Shown: positions 37,148 to 46,973 of the stretch, piece after piece
Layout of the letters: the number at the start of each line of letters is the position of its first letter
Numbering within the stretch: position 1 is the first letter of the stretch
Source of the DNA: Pempheris klunzingeri
Lineage: Eukaryota; Chordata; Actinopteri; Acropomatiformes; Pempheridae
NCBI RefSeq assembly: GCF_042242105.1
Contig: NC_092030.1
Span: forward strand, 668,501 to 732,500
DNA length: 64,000 nt
Direction of reading: 5' to 3'
Translations under genes and position numbers: made by a program
Notes under the pieces: model-generated
Databases searched by the model: none
Seen by the model: only the letters and a program-made list of their open reading frames with translations
Told to the model about the DNA's origin: nothing

Positions 37148-40100
37148 CCTGCGCTACCGGGGCAGAAAAACTTACCCTACCTGAAATAATCCATTTTGCA
37201 GAAGATCTCTTTGTTCTTGATGTAGCAGCTGCTGTGCTGCCGCAGGGACGTCCTGCACACCGAGCACTCCAGGCAGCGCACGTGCCAGATCAGGTTGTTC
37301 ACCTGCGGGAGACAACACACACACACACACCTGAGTCTAACACACACACACTCACACACCGCTGACTCAGCAGCGTGTGTCTCTGTGTGTAAATATCGTG
37401 ATGCTGCCTCATATCAGCGTCTGATCAAATCTAATCTGTAGTGTTATTTTAATATCAGTCAATAGATCGATATATTTGAAGGTATTTTCTGGTTCAGCGA
37501 CACCATTTTTCTGTTGGCAAATTTTCCTAAATGAACTTGTGATTTTAAATTCAGGAAATTAAATAATTCGCCAGAAAGAAGAAAAAAAAGTCAAAGCTAA
37601 AAACCTCCTGCCTCTGCTCAGAGTTCAGTTTTTACTGCATTATCAATAATCATCATCATCATCATCAATAGAATTAAATCAGCCAAACGAAAACTAAAAG
37701 CCCGTAACTGTCATTAATAATGTCTGATGAAATAATTTATGATCAGAGAATAAAGTCAGTAAATATAATATAATGAAAATATGTCAGATAGTATTTTAGC
37801 TGAGATTATGGATTATTGATGGATTATTGATGGATTATTATTATGAACACAGAAACGGTCCAGGTCATCTCTTCAGCTCGGCTCCTTTAAAAACAGGACT
37901 TTTCTTTCTGCCTTTGGAAACATTTGTCGTTATTTCATCCACCGAGGCGAAATTTACTGAAACCATTTCAGGACATTTATTTATTTATTATTATTTATTT
38001 ATTTGTTATTTATTTCCGTTTTATTTGGATTTTATTTATGAATCATTATGAATCACAAGAAAAAGAGTTCAGTTTATTTTTTTAAAGCGGACAGAAAAAT
38101 CATTTAGACAGATTTAAAATGAATCATAGCACAAGAACATTAAGGATTATTTAGATGTATTTATCTGATTTATTGATAGTTCACAAATTAATTAACAAAA
38201 GTGTTCCATGATTATTGATTCTTTTTCTGAAAAGATTAAAAGATTATTCCAGAGAAACTACAATGATGTGTTCAAAGACCTGGAATCTGAAACTATTATT
38301 ATTATTATTATTACTGGTAGTATTTGAATTATTATTTGAATGATTAAAATGGTTTTGAAGCCTGAATTTTTATTTCGCCTAAAATGAGACACGTGAATAA
38401 CTGTCTCCTTTATACTTTAGTGATATTTTAGTGATATCTTATTGGTATTTCATTGATATCTTATTGGTATTTTAGTGATATTTCATTGATATCTTGTTGG
38501 TATTTCAGGACTAAACGCCGTCCCGTCGCTGTAAAAACCAGAGCAGCCCGTTGGTCTGAGGCCTCCTCTTGCGCTTAGTGCTCACTCAGATTAAAGCTTT
38601 CTGCCTGGACCAGGACCTGGACCTGGACCTGGACCTGGACCTGGACCTGGACCAGGACCTGGATCAGGACCAGGACCAGGACCTGGATCAGGACCTGGAC
38701 CTGGACCAGGACCAACCTGCTCCTCGTGGATAAGCTGCCGGTTTTCTGTCTGCTCGGGCGGCGTTAAAACGGAGTGAACAAATAAACAGGACCCCCCCCC
38801 CCCCTCTCTGCCTCTCTCTGTCTCCCCCCACACCCCCGCGGCCCCTCAGCCCCTCACCTTGAGCAGGTATCTGTCCAGGATCTCCAGCCCGCAGCTGGCG
38901 CACACGTTCTTCCCGGTGGAGGGCACCGAGCTGGCGGTGGAGGTCGGCGAGCACACGGAGGGGGTGGAGGGGGTGCTGGGGGACGAGCGGGTGTCCTCCC
39001 GCTCCATGTTGGACCGCTGGGACTCTCCGTCCGAGTGAGACTGAAAGAGGGACCGGCAGCACAGCTCAGACACACACACACACTACACACACACACACAT
39101 GTAAAAGAAGTGTCTGCGTGCGTCACAGGCTCCGGCTCCACGTGCACCGGGCCGCCGGGACCTCCGCAGCACAAACAGGCGGAAAAGCTCTCACCATTGG
39201 CGCGTGCTCAGAGTCCACGGTGCGGCGCGAGGCTCCCGGTGCGCCCTGAGGCTCGGCGGAGATCACCTGGAACACAACGGTCAGTCAGCGCAGAGCCTTC
39301 ATCACTGTTCCCGCCTCATCCTCAGCACAGAAACCCTCCGCGGACATGTGCACAGCCTCTTATATAAAGTCTCCCCCCGCGACAAAAGGCACATTTTAAT
39401 GAAGCTATTTCAATTTGGATTGATTTTTCCTTCCCCTTCACCCAGGCCGCTCACAATGACTGTGTTTTCCACGCAATCCAGGACACGAGAGTGGAGGGGG
39501 GGGGGGGGGGGGGGGGGGGACTACCTGTAATTACAAATAGCTTGAAACGCCGAGGATAAGAGGGGCCCGGAGTGTCAATTTCAACTGTCAATCACACAAA
39601 GGCAACGGGTCACCCAAAGAATTGCAAATTTGATTTTTAATGGCTGTAATTAAAATCCAATTCTTCTCCGGAGGACTGGCAGCGTGGAGAGGCTCGCGGA
39701 CCGCAAATCACGCTATTCATAACAGAGGGGCGCGTGCCTCTTCACGGCGGCTGGCGCGTGCAGCTGATCTCAGTGCACATGCGGTGATTCTTGTGACATC
39801 ACAGGGGGGGCAAAACAAAAGTCACGCACGGCGCTGCGGACAAAGTGCAGCCGCAGAAAGGTCCGCAGAGGGCTCGAGGCGGCAGGACAGACTGCGGTAA
39901 ATGTAAAGGATTCACAGCCCCCCCCCCCCTCTCCGCTCCCAAACACACACACACACACACACAGCTAAGCCTGAGCCGGGGGGGTGAAGGCCTAACAGCG
40001 CGTCAGAGGCGCAGGCCACCTCTCCAATTTCAGCCTTTTACGCACAAAGTCGAAGCGCAGCCGCGTCCAGAGTGTGAGTACCTGCTTGGTGCCAGTTCCC

Positions 40101-40180
40101 TCTGACAGAATCTTATTTCCCTCGGACAGAATCTTACTTCCCCCTGACAGAGGGGACAAAACTTCATTTTTCCAGTACAT
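29052..40180 (-). CDS. lhx6: LHX6, LIM-homeodomain transcription factor (9 coding exons, complete)
   Basis: LHX6 is a nuclear transcription factor that specifies forebrain GABAergic interneurons and acts in craniofacial mesenchyme. Nine exons join with correct phases to 382 aa. LIM1 has ligands C104, C107, H125, C128, C131, C134, C153 and D156. LIM2 has C165, C168, H187, C190, C193, C196, C215 and H218. The homeodomain spans about 253-312 with the recognition helix [12 protein letters not shown] at 300-311. LIM1 reads [20 protein letters not shown], which separates LHX6 from its paralogue LHX8. The chosen start gives MYWKN, like the long human isoform beginning MYWKH; an in-frame ATG 36 nt upstream (40,216) is possible. 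The C-terminus ends LPQLPLSR. It is the developmental regulator in a block of housekeeping genes. Confidence 0.97.
29231..29405 (-). CDS. lhx6: LHX6 coding exon 8
   Basis: Encodes residues 299-356 plus one base. It holds homeodomain helix 3 ([13 protein letters not shown]) and the conserved [20 protein letters not shown] region. The acceptor is CGTCTTCATAG and the donor GTGAGT. Failure to splice here would add Glu-Leu and stop at once. Confidence 0.95.
29606..29701 (-). CDS. lhx6: LHX6 coding exon 7
   Basis: Encodes residues 267-298 ([20 protein letters not shown] and then [12 protein letters not shown]), homeodomain helices 1 and 2. The acceptor is TTGAATGCAG and the donor GTCAGT. Confidence 0.97.
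29828..29928 (-). CDS. lhx6: LHX6 coding exon 6
   Basis: Completes Gly233 and encodes residues to 266, entering the homeodomain arm [13 protein letters not shown]. The acceptor is CTGTTTTTCAG and the donor GTCAGA. Confidence 0.96.
30180..30400 (-). CDS. lhx6: LHX6 coding exon 5 (LIM2)
   Basis: Completes Ser159 and encodes all of LIM2 ([17 protein letters not shown] through [11 protein letters not shown]) to residue 232 plus one base. The acceptor is CCCCTCACAG and the donor GTGAGT. Confidence 0.97.
32330..32605 (+). mobile_element. Degenerate LINE 3' end
   Basis: The block starts with a relic of the reverse-transcriptase C-terminal reading (around the words GGCCCCGAGCTACATAAGAT). It continues with GTCAGTGACTTCTTC and ends with AAAGCACTTTGTAAACTC and AAAGGTGCTACATGAATA. 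These words in this order match the 3' end of a non-LTR retrotransposon I know to be abundant in teleosts. It is 5'-truncated, non-coding and antisense to LHX6. Clade not assigned. Confidence 0.6.
34622..34677. repeat. 14-bp tandem repeat, 4 copies
   Basis: Unit ATTAGCTTCAGTGG, four copies, the first and last diverged. Located in LHX6 intron 4. Confidence 0.8.
35852..36640. repeat. AT-rich minisatellite complex with opposite-sense arms
   Basis: A (TTA)n tract at 35,852-35,882 and a (GAT)n tract near 35,929-35,946 precede a purine-rich arm of AATAGAAT words (35,968-36,022). Next come about 330 bp of TTTTATTCTATTTCCTTC units (about 36,075-36,410), then another ATAGAAT/AATAAAA-rich arm (about 36,508-36,640). 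The outer arms are reverse-complementary in motif to the central array. Long F/L/Y open frames here are by-products. Confidence 0.8.
36703..36807. repeat. Compound (GT)n with TTAAAG interruptions
   Basis: Three GT blocks separated by two identical TTAAAG interruptions, suggesting internal duplication of a GT-TTAAAG module. Confidence 0.95.
37181..37302 (-). CDS. lhx6: LHX6 coding exon 4 (rest of LIM1)
   Basis: Encodes residues 119-158 plus two bases: [20 protein letters not shown] and then the segment ending IFCKMDYF. The acceptor is CTCCCGCAG and the donor GTAGGG. On the sense strand a (GT)n tract precedes it and a (CA)n tract follows it. Confidence 0.97.
37303..38857 (-). other. LHX6 intron 3
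   Basis: About 1.55 kb and AT-rich in its middle. It contains (AC)n tracts at 37,314-37,331 and 37,340-37,358, a 22-bp-type repeat (TTATTGGTATTTCATTGATATC) over about 38,421-38,508, and a GGACCT/GGACCA hexamer array at 38,605-38,712. Confidence 0.8.
38605..38712. repeat. Hexanucleotide array (GGACCT/GGACCA)n
   Basis: About 18 hexamer units, mostly GGACCT with GGACCA and GGATCA variants. In one minus-strand frame it reads as Gly-Pro dipeptides, but no gene signals surround that frame. It starts about 145 nt into LHX6 intron 3 from the exon 3 donor. Confidence 0.9.
38858..39040 (-). CDS. lhx6: LHX6 coding exon 3 (start of LIM1)
   Basis: Encodes residues 58-118. The Ser/Thr/Pro-rich [11 protein letters not shown] segment is followed by the first LIM1 cysteines (C104, C107) in [15 protein letters not shown]. 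The acceptor is CCCTCTTTCAG and the donor GTGAGG. Confidence 0.97.
39195..39266 (-). CDS. lhx6: LHX6 coding exon 2
   Basis: Encodes residues 34-57, from [13 protein letters not shown] to SEHAPM, a linker before LIM1. The acceptor is TTGTGTTCCAG and the donor GTGAGA. Both ends are phase 0. Confidence 0.85.
39267..40081 (-). other. LHX6 intron 1 with candidate regulatory block
   Basis: About 0.8 kb. It contains a G24 homopolymer at 39,496-39,519. The complex sequence around it carries GTAATTAC (39,527-39,534), CTGTCAATCA (39,585-39,594, reverse complement TGATTGACAG, the PBX-MEIS consensus) and TAATTA (39,647-39,652). Complexity and motif density suggest an enhancer; conservation could not be tested. 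Confidence 0.5.
39496..39519. repeat. G24 homopolymer in LHX6 intron 1
   Basis: Twenty-four consecutive G, 7 bases from the GTAATTAC motif. Confidence 0.95.
40082..40180 (-). CDS. lhx6: LHX6 coding exon 1
   Basis: Encodes residues 1-33, from [14 protein letters not shown] to GTGTKQ, with donor GTACTC. It contains two direct copies of a seven-residue unit ([14 protein letters not shown]) from a 21-bp duplication at 40,098-40,139. The start rests on similarity to the long mammalian isoform. Confidence 0.85.
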
Positions 40181-40610
40181 GAACCGCTGCAGTCTCTCAG
40201 CGTTCAGTGTCTCCAAACTCGGCGCGTGGATTCAGGAGCAGCTTCGGCGCGGGGCGTCTCAGCCTGAACCATCCGTCCGGGTGTGAACACGTTAGTTTTC
40301 AGCTCAAAGCGCCTCCTCTGCGTCTGTCTGTCTGCCCGCCTGTCTGTCTGCGCGCGGCGGTCTGGCTGCCACTAAGCAGAGGAGTTATGGAGAAGCTGCT
40401 CCGCACAGAGGCGCGTTCAGAGCAGGGAGATCTCCTCCTCTCCCCGCGTCCCCCTCCGTCCACTCTGGGAAGGAGCCTGGCTACAGGAAGTGAATCAGAT
40501 TGAGGGGCTGGCAGCTTTTACTCCGAGGCTGCAGAGGTGCGGGGGAGACACAGTCGGAGTCAGAGTCAGTGCAGAGCTGGAGTGAAAGTTAGCGCGGCGC
40601 TCCGGCCTGC

Positions 40611-40616
40611 CTTATA
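40611..40616 (-). promoter_or_regulatory. Candidate LHX6 TATA box
   Basis: On the minus strand the sequence reads CACTATAAGGC, so TATAAG occupies 40,616-40,611. A start site about 30 bp downstream (near 40,585) would give a 5' UTR of about 400 nt before the MYWKN ATG. The surroundings are GC-rich. Confidence 0.35.
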
Positions 40617-40711
40617 GTGAAAGAAGGGGGAGGGTGAGGACGGTCTGATGTGCGTGAGAAGGGTGGACACACTCTGCTGCAGCTATGACACAAACTTACT
40701 CAAACTCTGCC

Positions 40712-40745
40712 CGCGCGCGTGTGTGTGTGTGTGTGTGTGTGTGTG
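40712..40745. repeat. (CG)4(TG)n alternating purine-pyrimidine tract
   Basis: CGCGCGCG runs directly into (TG)n about 100 bp upstream of the putative LHX6 TATA element. Such alternating tracts can adopt Z-DNA. Confidence 0.85.
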
Positions 40746-42130
40746 ATGTCTCAGGCATCTGCAGCCACAGAGGGAAAAACACGTAAATTAAAGTTATTTA
40801 TTTAACTGCCAGTTATTCTCCTCTGAAGCACACAAGCAGCGCGAGCCTTCAATAATGAACCTCCACTCGGACTTTTACGCACAGCGAGTCCGCGCGCACG
40901 GAGCTCCGCAGATATTCACAGCAACTGTAGGAACTAAAAGTGACCTGGAAACCCACGGATCAGACTGCATTTATTTAGTTACAGTTATCAAGTCTAATTC
41001 AGGTCATTTGAACTGGTTTTATTCCACCTTCTCTGATGGATCCGCCCGTTTCAAGGCTTCTCCCCTTTTGTTCTCCAAAAAAAAGTATTTAAATTCCGCG
41101 TTTGGGGGAAAAATTAAGGTGAAACATAATAAATGTAAAGACACCAAATGCGTTTAGAGGGCAGAAGGAAATATTTATATTCTAGTCTTTTATTTTGACA
41201 CCAGTGTTTTTTAATAATAAAGCCAAAAACAATGGTGTGAAAATAAAAGACTGAACTGAAGAACGAAGAGGCCGAACGTGATGAAGAGCTGATGGAACAA
41301 AAGCTGAAGGACGCGGACTGAAGTCAGATTATTAGCAGACAGGGAATAATTATGTGAAAGTAAATAAAGGATTTAAAATATTCACCAGATATTTTAACGA
41401 ACAGGATTTTTTTTATTTACTGAAAACAGATAAATACACAGATATTATTAAGATATTATTCATTTGATCTAATGGCCATCAGGAATCTTCTGCAGTCGGA
41501 TGGTGATTTTACAAAAACAGAAATTAAAAAAAGGGGGCTGGCTGATGTCAAGAGGTAGGATTTGATTTCTTCAGTGCGCACCAAATTATTTTTCTTTCAT
41601 TTCATCTCTCAGTCCATCCTGCTGCAGGGTCATCCAGCCCGTACACTCATACAAATTCACTCTAAAGTTCACCGACTCCTTTAGTCTTTTTACGAGCTCA
41701 CACCTGCAGGAAAACAGCACTGGATGACAGCAGAGGAGCTCTGCTGCATCAGGACGACACACACACAGACGCTTCACTTCCACATTTAACCCAAAATATT
41801 AAAATCACTCACAGCAACGTTTGGTAGACGGCACAAAAATAAGAAAACAGTCCACATCCAAAAGAAAACATCCCGTAATGATTCGGACGGGAAACACTGA
41901 CATTAAGTTTGTCTGCTGACTTCGTGTCCTGGTTTTCTAAATGGTGGATTTGCTCTCAGTGAGTCTAATGTCTCAGTGTCTTAATGAGCTGCAGATGGTT
42001 TAAAACAATCCCATCAAATCTGCAAAACCCCTCAGAACATTTAAAGAAGTGTTCGTGAATCCTGGACTGTAAAGTGACGGAGGGAATCTACTGAATGGCA
42101 AACAACAACACACTGCACATGTGATACTGA
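40746..42130. other. Spacer upstream of LHX6 and downstream of RBM18
   Basis: No gene, RNA or long repeat was recognised. LHX6 and RBM18 are tandem on the minus strand, so this holds the distal LHX6 promoter and the end of the RBM18 transcript. Confidence 0.65.
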
Positions 42131-42671
42131 ATTGCCTTTAATTGAAAAATCAAAATAAAGAGACTGTTGCAGGGGAAATACCAAAAATCTCTACACACAA
42201 CAGAGAAGTCAGTAAAAAGAGTTCGACTGCAGTCGTATAAAAAAGGGAAAAAAAGGTGAAACTATTAAGAAAAGAGCATCACAAAAATACTGCAGCTTCC
42301 AGTGAACGTCGCTGAGGATCATTTGGCCTCCGTTAAAACAAACCTGCCATAAATCTGAGTGTTTCTTCCTCTTTAGTCCTGAATTAAAACTGGATTTCAC
42401 CTTGAAATAACGACGTGAGACTAAAACAGGTCAAAGACAGGAAGAGAATCAGCGTCAGTGACATCATCTCCGTTTCCTCACACCTGTATGGTTCACCTGC
42501 TTTAGGGATCCACCCTGCACGGCGGTCACCTTTGGGGCGTCTCCGCTTAGACTGACCGATATCGGACGCTGTGACCCCCCCAGGGACCTAAACCCAGTGG
42601 GGGCGCTCTTCCCTGATGGCTGTGATTTCTCCCAAAGAGTCCCGGCTTCTGAACGAGCGACTTCAAAACCT

Positions 42672-42677
42672 TTTATT
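42672..42677 (-). terminator. RBM18 polyadenylation signal candidate
   Basis: A minus-strand AATAAA (TTTATT on plus) sits about 125 nt after the RBM18 stop. A further ATTAAA variant lies near 42,136, so a longer 3' UTR is also possible. Confidence 0.4.
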
Positions 42678-42800
42678 CCCAGATAGGATGTGTGTAGTCC
42701 TTATAGTGCCCAGTGTGGAGTCTGCTTGTGTGTAGGTGGGGGGGGGGGGAGGTGTGTAGGGGAGGGGGGCGGGGATCTCCAGAACGAGGGGGAGGACGGG

Positions 42801-42984
42801 TCATCTCCTAAACCTGCGGAAGGGCCTGCTCTGGCTGTTGTGGTGAGATTTAGAGTAGGGCTCCCAGCGCTTCCTCTCCGGCGGCTTGTTGTAAACGTAG
42901 GCCGACGGGCCCGAGTAGTCGTCGTCTGGGTTCTCCTCCATCATCTGGAGCTTCGCCTCGATGGCACGGATCTTTGCACTCGTA
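42801..42984 (-). CDS. rbm18: RBM18 coding exon 5 with stop
   Basis: Completes Ser139 and encodes residues 140-199 ([20 protein letters not shown] onwards), ending PFRRFRR and TGA at 42,803-42,801. The acceptor is CTCCAG, immediately preceded by a 31-base C homopolymer on the sense strand. Confidence 0.96.
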
Positions 42985-42986
42985 CT

Positions 42987-43021
<35 letters not shown>

Positions 43022-46000
43022 GAGAAACAGAGGAGATGTTAGCAACGAGGCTGAGGGGGGAATAAGCAGGTGAGGGGGGGGGCAGAGTGATGGAGGAGGA
43101 CGTATGTTCACTGAGTGACACCAGGACAAGAGAAGAGATGAGAAAGTCAGGAGAAGCTGAAATGAGACGACTGAAGGAAGAAAATACAGAGCAGGTGAGA
43201 GGAAGAGTGAGCGAGGGAACAAGAGAGAGAGAGTCTGGGGGAGCATCGGGGGAGAAAGGGGAGAGGAGTGTTTAGGTTTCCTCTCTGGTGCTGTGAGGAG
43301 GAGAACCCTGACACTGTGTGTGTGTGTGTGTGTGTGTGTTGTACTCCCCTGTAACAAGCTCTCCTTCAGTGCTGTTGATCAAAATAACCACATGCACGGC
43401 TTAATTAAACAAAGCAGGGCGGGGGGGCAGTAACTGTTCAGGACGACAGCACACGTGTTTAGAAATCTTGTGTTGGGAGGCGTTCACACATGACAGGTGA
43501 CACTACGGGAAACTTTACAACGTCTGTGCTTCTGTCATCGGTCATATTGACCTGCACAAAGAGGGTCACACAGGGGGGGGTCACACAGGGGAGGGTCACA
43601 CAGGGGAGGGTCACACAGGGGGGGGTCACACAGGCCTGGGCGTGACTCCACGCTTTGTACAGATTCTGTTTTTGTGTTTTCCACATCATGATGCTGCTCT
43701 ACAGGAGCTCAGTGTTTGGGGGAGAAGCTTCACACTCAGACAGACGGCCGTGTGGCACCGACCTGAGGTGGTTGGTCGTTACGGGTCCGTCGTCCGTCGC
43801 CCCGCTGCACGACGGTTCCAGGCTCGGAGGCATCGTCTTGTCGTTACGGAAACCTTCAAACCTCTGTAGACGTGACACGTGGCGAAAACAAAATGACCGA
43901 CAGAAACAGTGATGGAAAGATGGACGGACAGATGGAGAGAGACACAGGAGTGAGACAGAGACACGGGGACAATCACAGAGCACACAGGGTGAACAGAAGC
44001 ACACCATCAGTGGGACAGTCAGGAGGAAGGTCTTGTTCTGTCTTGTTCAGACCCCGAACCTCATGTCCACATTACAGCTCGCTGCCAGAATCAAATTGCA
44101 TCTAAAATGGGTCCAGTGACCAATAAGACTGGAATTTCCTCTCCTGCTAAACAGAGAGAGGAGCTCAGTGCATCGGCCGTGCTCCTGGAGAACACGACGT
44201 CAGGTTGATGCAGGCGGAGGGATCAGACGCAGTGATCCCCCGGAGCCCCGTGGGGACGATCACACCCGTGTTTGGAGACATTCGGCGCCAAGTTTGAACA
44301 AGACCACATGACACAGAGAGGAGGAGAAGAAAAGCCATCAGAGCTCCTAATAAACACCGACAGCAGCTCTGTGCAGAGCCAAGAGCCGGAGCCTTCCTCC
44401 CACAAACATCAACACTATTAAACTCGTCTGGTGTGACAGACAGTCAGTGAGCAGGACTGCGTGTCCGTAATCACACCCTCAGGCTCGAGGGAGGATAAAG
44501 AGGGCACTCATTCCTCTCAAAACCACCTTCCAAACATCTCCACCAGCCAACACAGCACTGCTGAAACCTGGGAAGAAAGAAGAGAGACAAAAACAGAACA
44601 ACAGTCACACACATGACGGACATGAGGAGCCGGCGCCTGGTGCAGCAGCAGCAGCAGCCGTTTACACCGACATGATGCTGCCGTTACATGTTAACTTATA
44701 TAAACACACACACACACACACACACACACTCTTACATACTGTCCCAAGAACTTAATAACATGTATGGCCAAGAATAGGTCTGAAACAATGACCATTCCCC
44801 AGCCAGGACCCTTCCCTTCCACCTATTTCTACAGCCGCGTAGCTGGAATGCATATAGATCCACATCCAGCCAATCAGGCCACGCCGGATCTGTAAACAAC
44901 CCAAAGCTTAAGTTATGGGAAAGTCGAGTTTAAATGCGTCTAGTTGTTCGGTTAAACCTCTCAGTCATCTTTCCACTCTAACTCCTGAGCATCCAGAGGT
45001 GGAGTCAGGACGGCTGACCGTCACTCACTGCAGCCACCACAGCTTTTATTACAAGGAACAAACTTCTGGGGTTAAAAGGCATTTATGCTAAACCAAGACT
45101 TTAGTTTGTTGTTGAGCTGAACTGGATGGGGGCCCGTCGATCCGTGGGCCCCCTCCCTCCTTTACAAACAGAGGGCGTGGCCAAGTGGGTCCGACCGACG
45201 GGCCAATAGAGACGTGTCTCACATCTGTCTGTCAGCACTGGTCCCGCCCACCAGGTTCAGCTCCACAACAAACTAAACGTTTGGTTTTGCATCATTTTTA
45301 CCACAGACTGCAGAGCAAAGACACAAAGGAGACGTCAGAGTTTAGAGCTTCACCGTGTCAGTGTTTCATGTGTCACAGCATCTAGTGATGATCAGAGAAC
45401 ACATCATGCTGTGCTCTGATCAATACAGAATGATGCAGTAATGAATTAGGACTCAGTTGTTAACTGTTTAAAAAGCAGATTTGGAAAGACGTGGATGTTT
45501 ATGAAGAGTTGGGGGAAAACTTCAATAAACGCTCATCAGTGTGATTTCCTCCCTTTCAAAGCTTCGTAATAAAGTCAAGATGTAGCCTGGAAGTGAGACA
45601 ACAACTTCAGCAGCGACGGTCTCTGACTCACTTATCCCAGCACGTCACTTCTGAATCCACGAGGACAGACGTGCTAAAAACAAACACATTCAGCCCCCCC
45701 CCCCCGTCTCTGGACCAGCTTCAGCTTCAAACTACGATCTCAGGGCTCAAAAAGAAACACAGCACCTGGAACCCAAAACGCACAGAGACGGCAGCCATGT
45801 TGGCCTGAAGTGGTCCAGTCGTCTACAGGAGGTGTTACACAGTCTGAGCTGGACCCTCTCCAGCTAGCTTAGCTGGACGTGATCATTTCTAGCCTGTTGA
45901 AGTATATCATGGGATGAAATGAAGAATCTAGTAATTGATCTCTGTGCTGACGGCGAGCAGCCTGACAGCAGGCCGGGGGGAGGAAACAGATCGCTGAGGT

Positions 46001-46941
46001 TTCTAATTCATGCGAAGCAGCGGGCTGAACCCTCCAGGCTTTGACTGACCGAGCGAGTCAGACTGGACGCCGGTGCTGAGCGGTTAGAAAACACAGCAGC
46101 ACACAGACTAACTGTGAAACACATTTTAATATCGACGCCCCAGAACGTGTGGATTAAACCTGCAGGATGCATCAAACGAGCTCCTCTGTGACGCAGCTGG
46201 TTCTTCTTGGGAGAAAAGAAATTGTGGCCGTTAACTTGCCAGACGAGTCCAGACGATGGTGCACATGTTTAGTAGAAATAAAAACTAAAACACTAACGGA
46301 GGCCAGCGGGTGTCAGGGAGGGGGCACGCAGCGGGACACCCACAGAGCAAAGTAGTTAAAACACCTTTTATAATGGGCTCAATAAACGGACACTATTTTT
46401 AGTTGGAGCGGCACATCGAGAGTCTGTGAGCAGACTTATCCTCCGACGTGTTGCCTTCGGGGCGGCAGCGCTGACCTTGACCTCCCTCTACTGTGTGTGT
46501 GTGTGCAGGGCGTGATTCGTCTCTATACAGGATATCCCTTCACCCACTGCCAGTAGGCTGTCTATTGTTAAGAGACAGGCAGGTTGTGCTGGGATCCCAC
46601 TGCTCTGCCTAAACTCACTGCTGCAGCAGTAGCACAGGCTCATAGTGTTTAACCACAGCTCTGCAGCTCACTGGTGCCCTGACTTTCTCTCTGACGGTCA
46701 GCGCTATCACCGTTCTGATGCACAGTCGTATACTCGGCCCGTCGACCTTCGGAGGAAACCAAAGCTGCAGCCACTCCGTCCACTGAGACGTTTAAGATGT
46801 TTAGTTTTAGAAAAAGGGATCTTTGTTTTGTCACTTACCCTCACCTGAGCGTGCGCCCAACGCACGACCAGCTTCTTGGACAAAGCCAGCTTCCCATTTA
46901 GACACTGGATCGCCCTCTCTGCCTCCTGCAGAGAGAGAGAG

Positions 46942-46973
<32 letters not shown>

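Larger units (their letters stand above)
30401..37180 (-). other. LHX6 intron 4 (largest intron)
   Basis: About 6.8 kb. It contains (AC)n at 30,793-30,823, a non-repetitive GC-rich block at about 31,680-31,930, a divergent LINE 3' end at 32,330-32,605, a (CCT)n stretch at about 32,945-32,982, several further AC/GT tracts, a 14-bp tandem repeat at 34,622-34,677, and an AT-rich minisatellite complex at 35,850-36,640. No additional exon was recognised. Confidence 0.75.
42985..43762 (-). other. RBM18 intron between coding exons 4 and 5
   Basis: Contains the C31 acceptor tract, (GT)n at 43,314-43,340, and about five tandem copies of a 15-17 bp GGGTCACACAGG unit at 43,561-43,634. No exon was recognised. 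Confidence 0.8.

Noticed and set aside
38591-38833. Gly-Pro repeat frame resembling collagen or an elastic protein
   Set aside because: Produced by the GGACCT array within LHX6 intron 3; no signal peptide, conserved flank or splice support.
40181-40216. Upstream in-frame ATG extending LHX6 by 12 residues
   Set aside because: The next Met gives MYWK, matching the known long mammalian isoform start; the upstream extension is kept only as a possibility.
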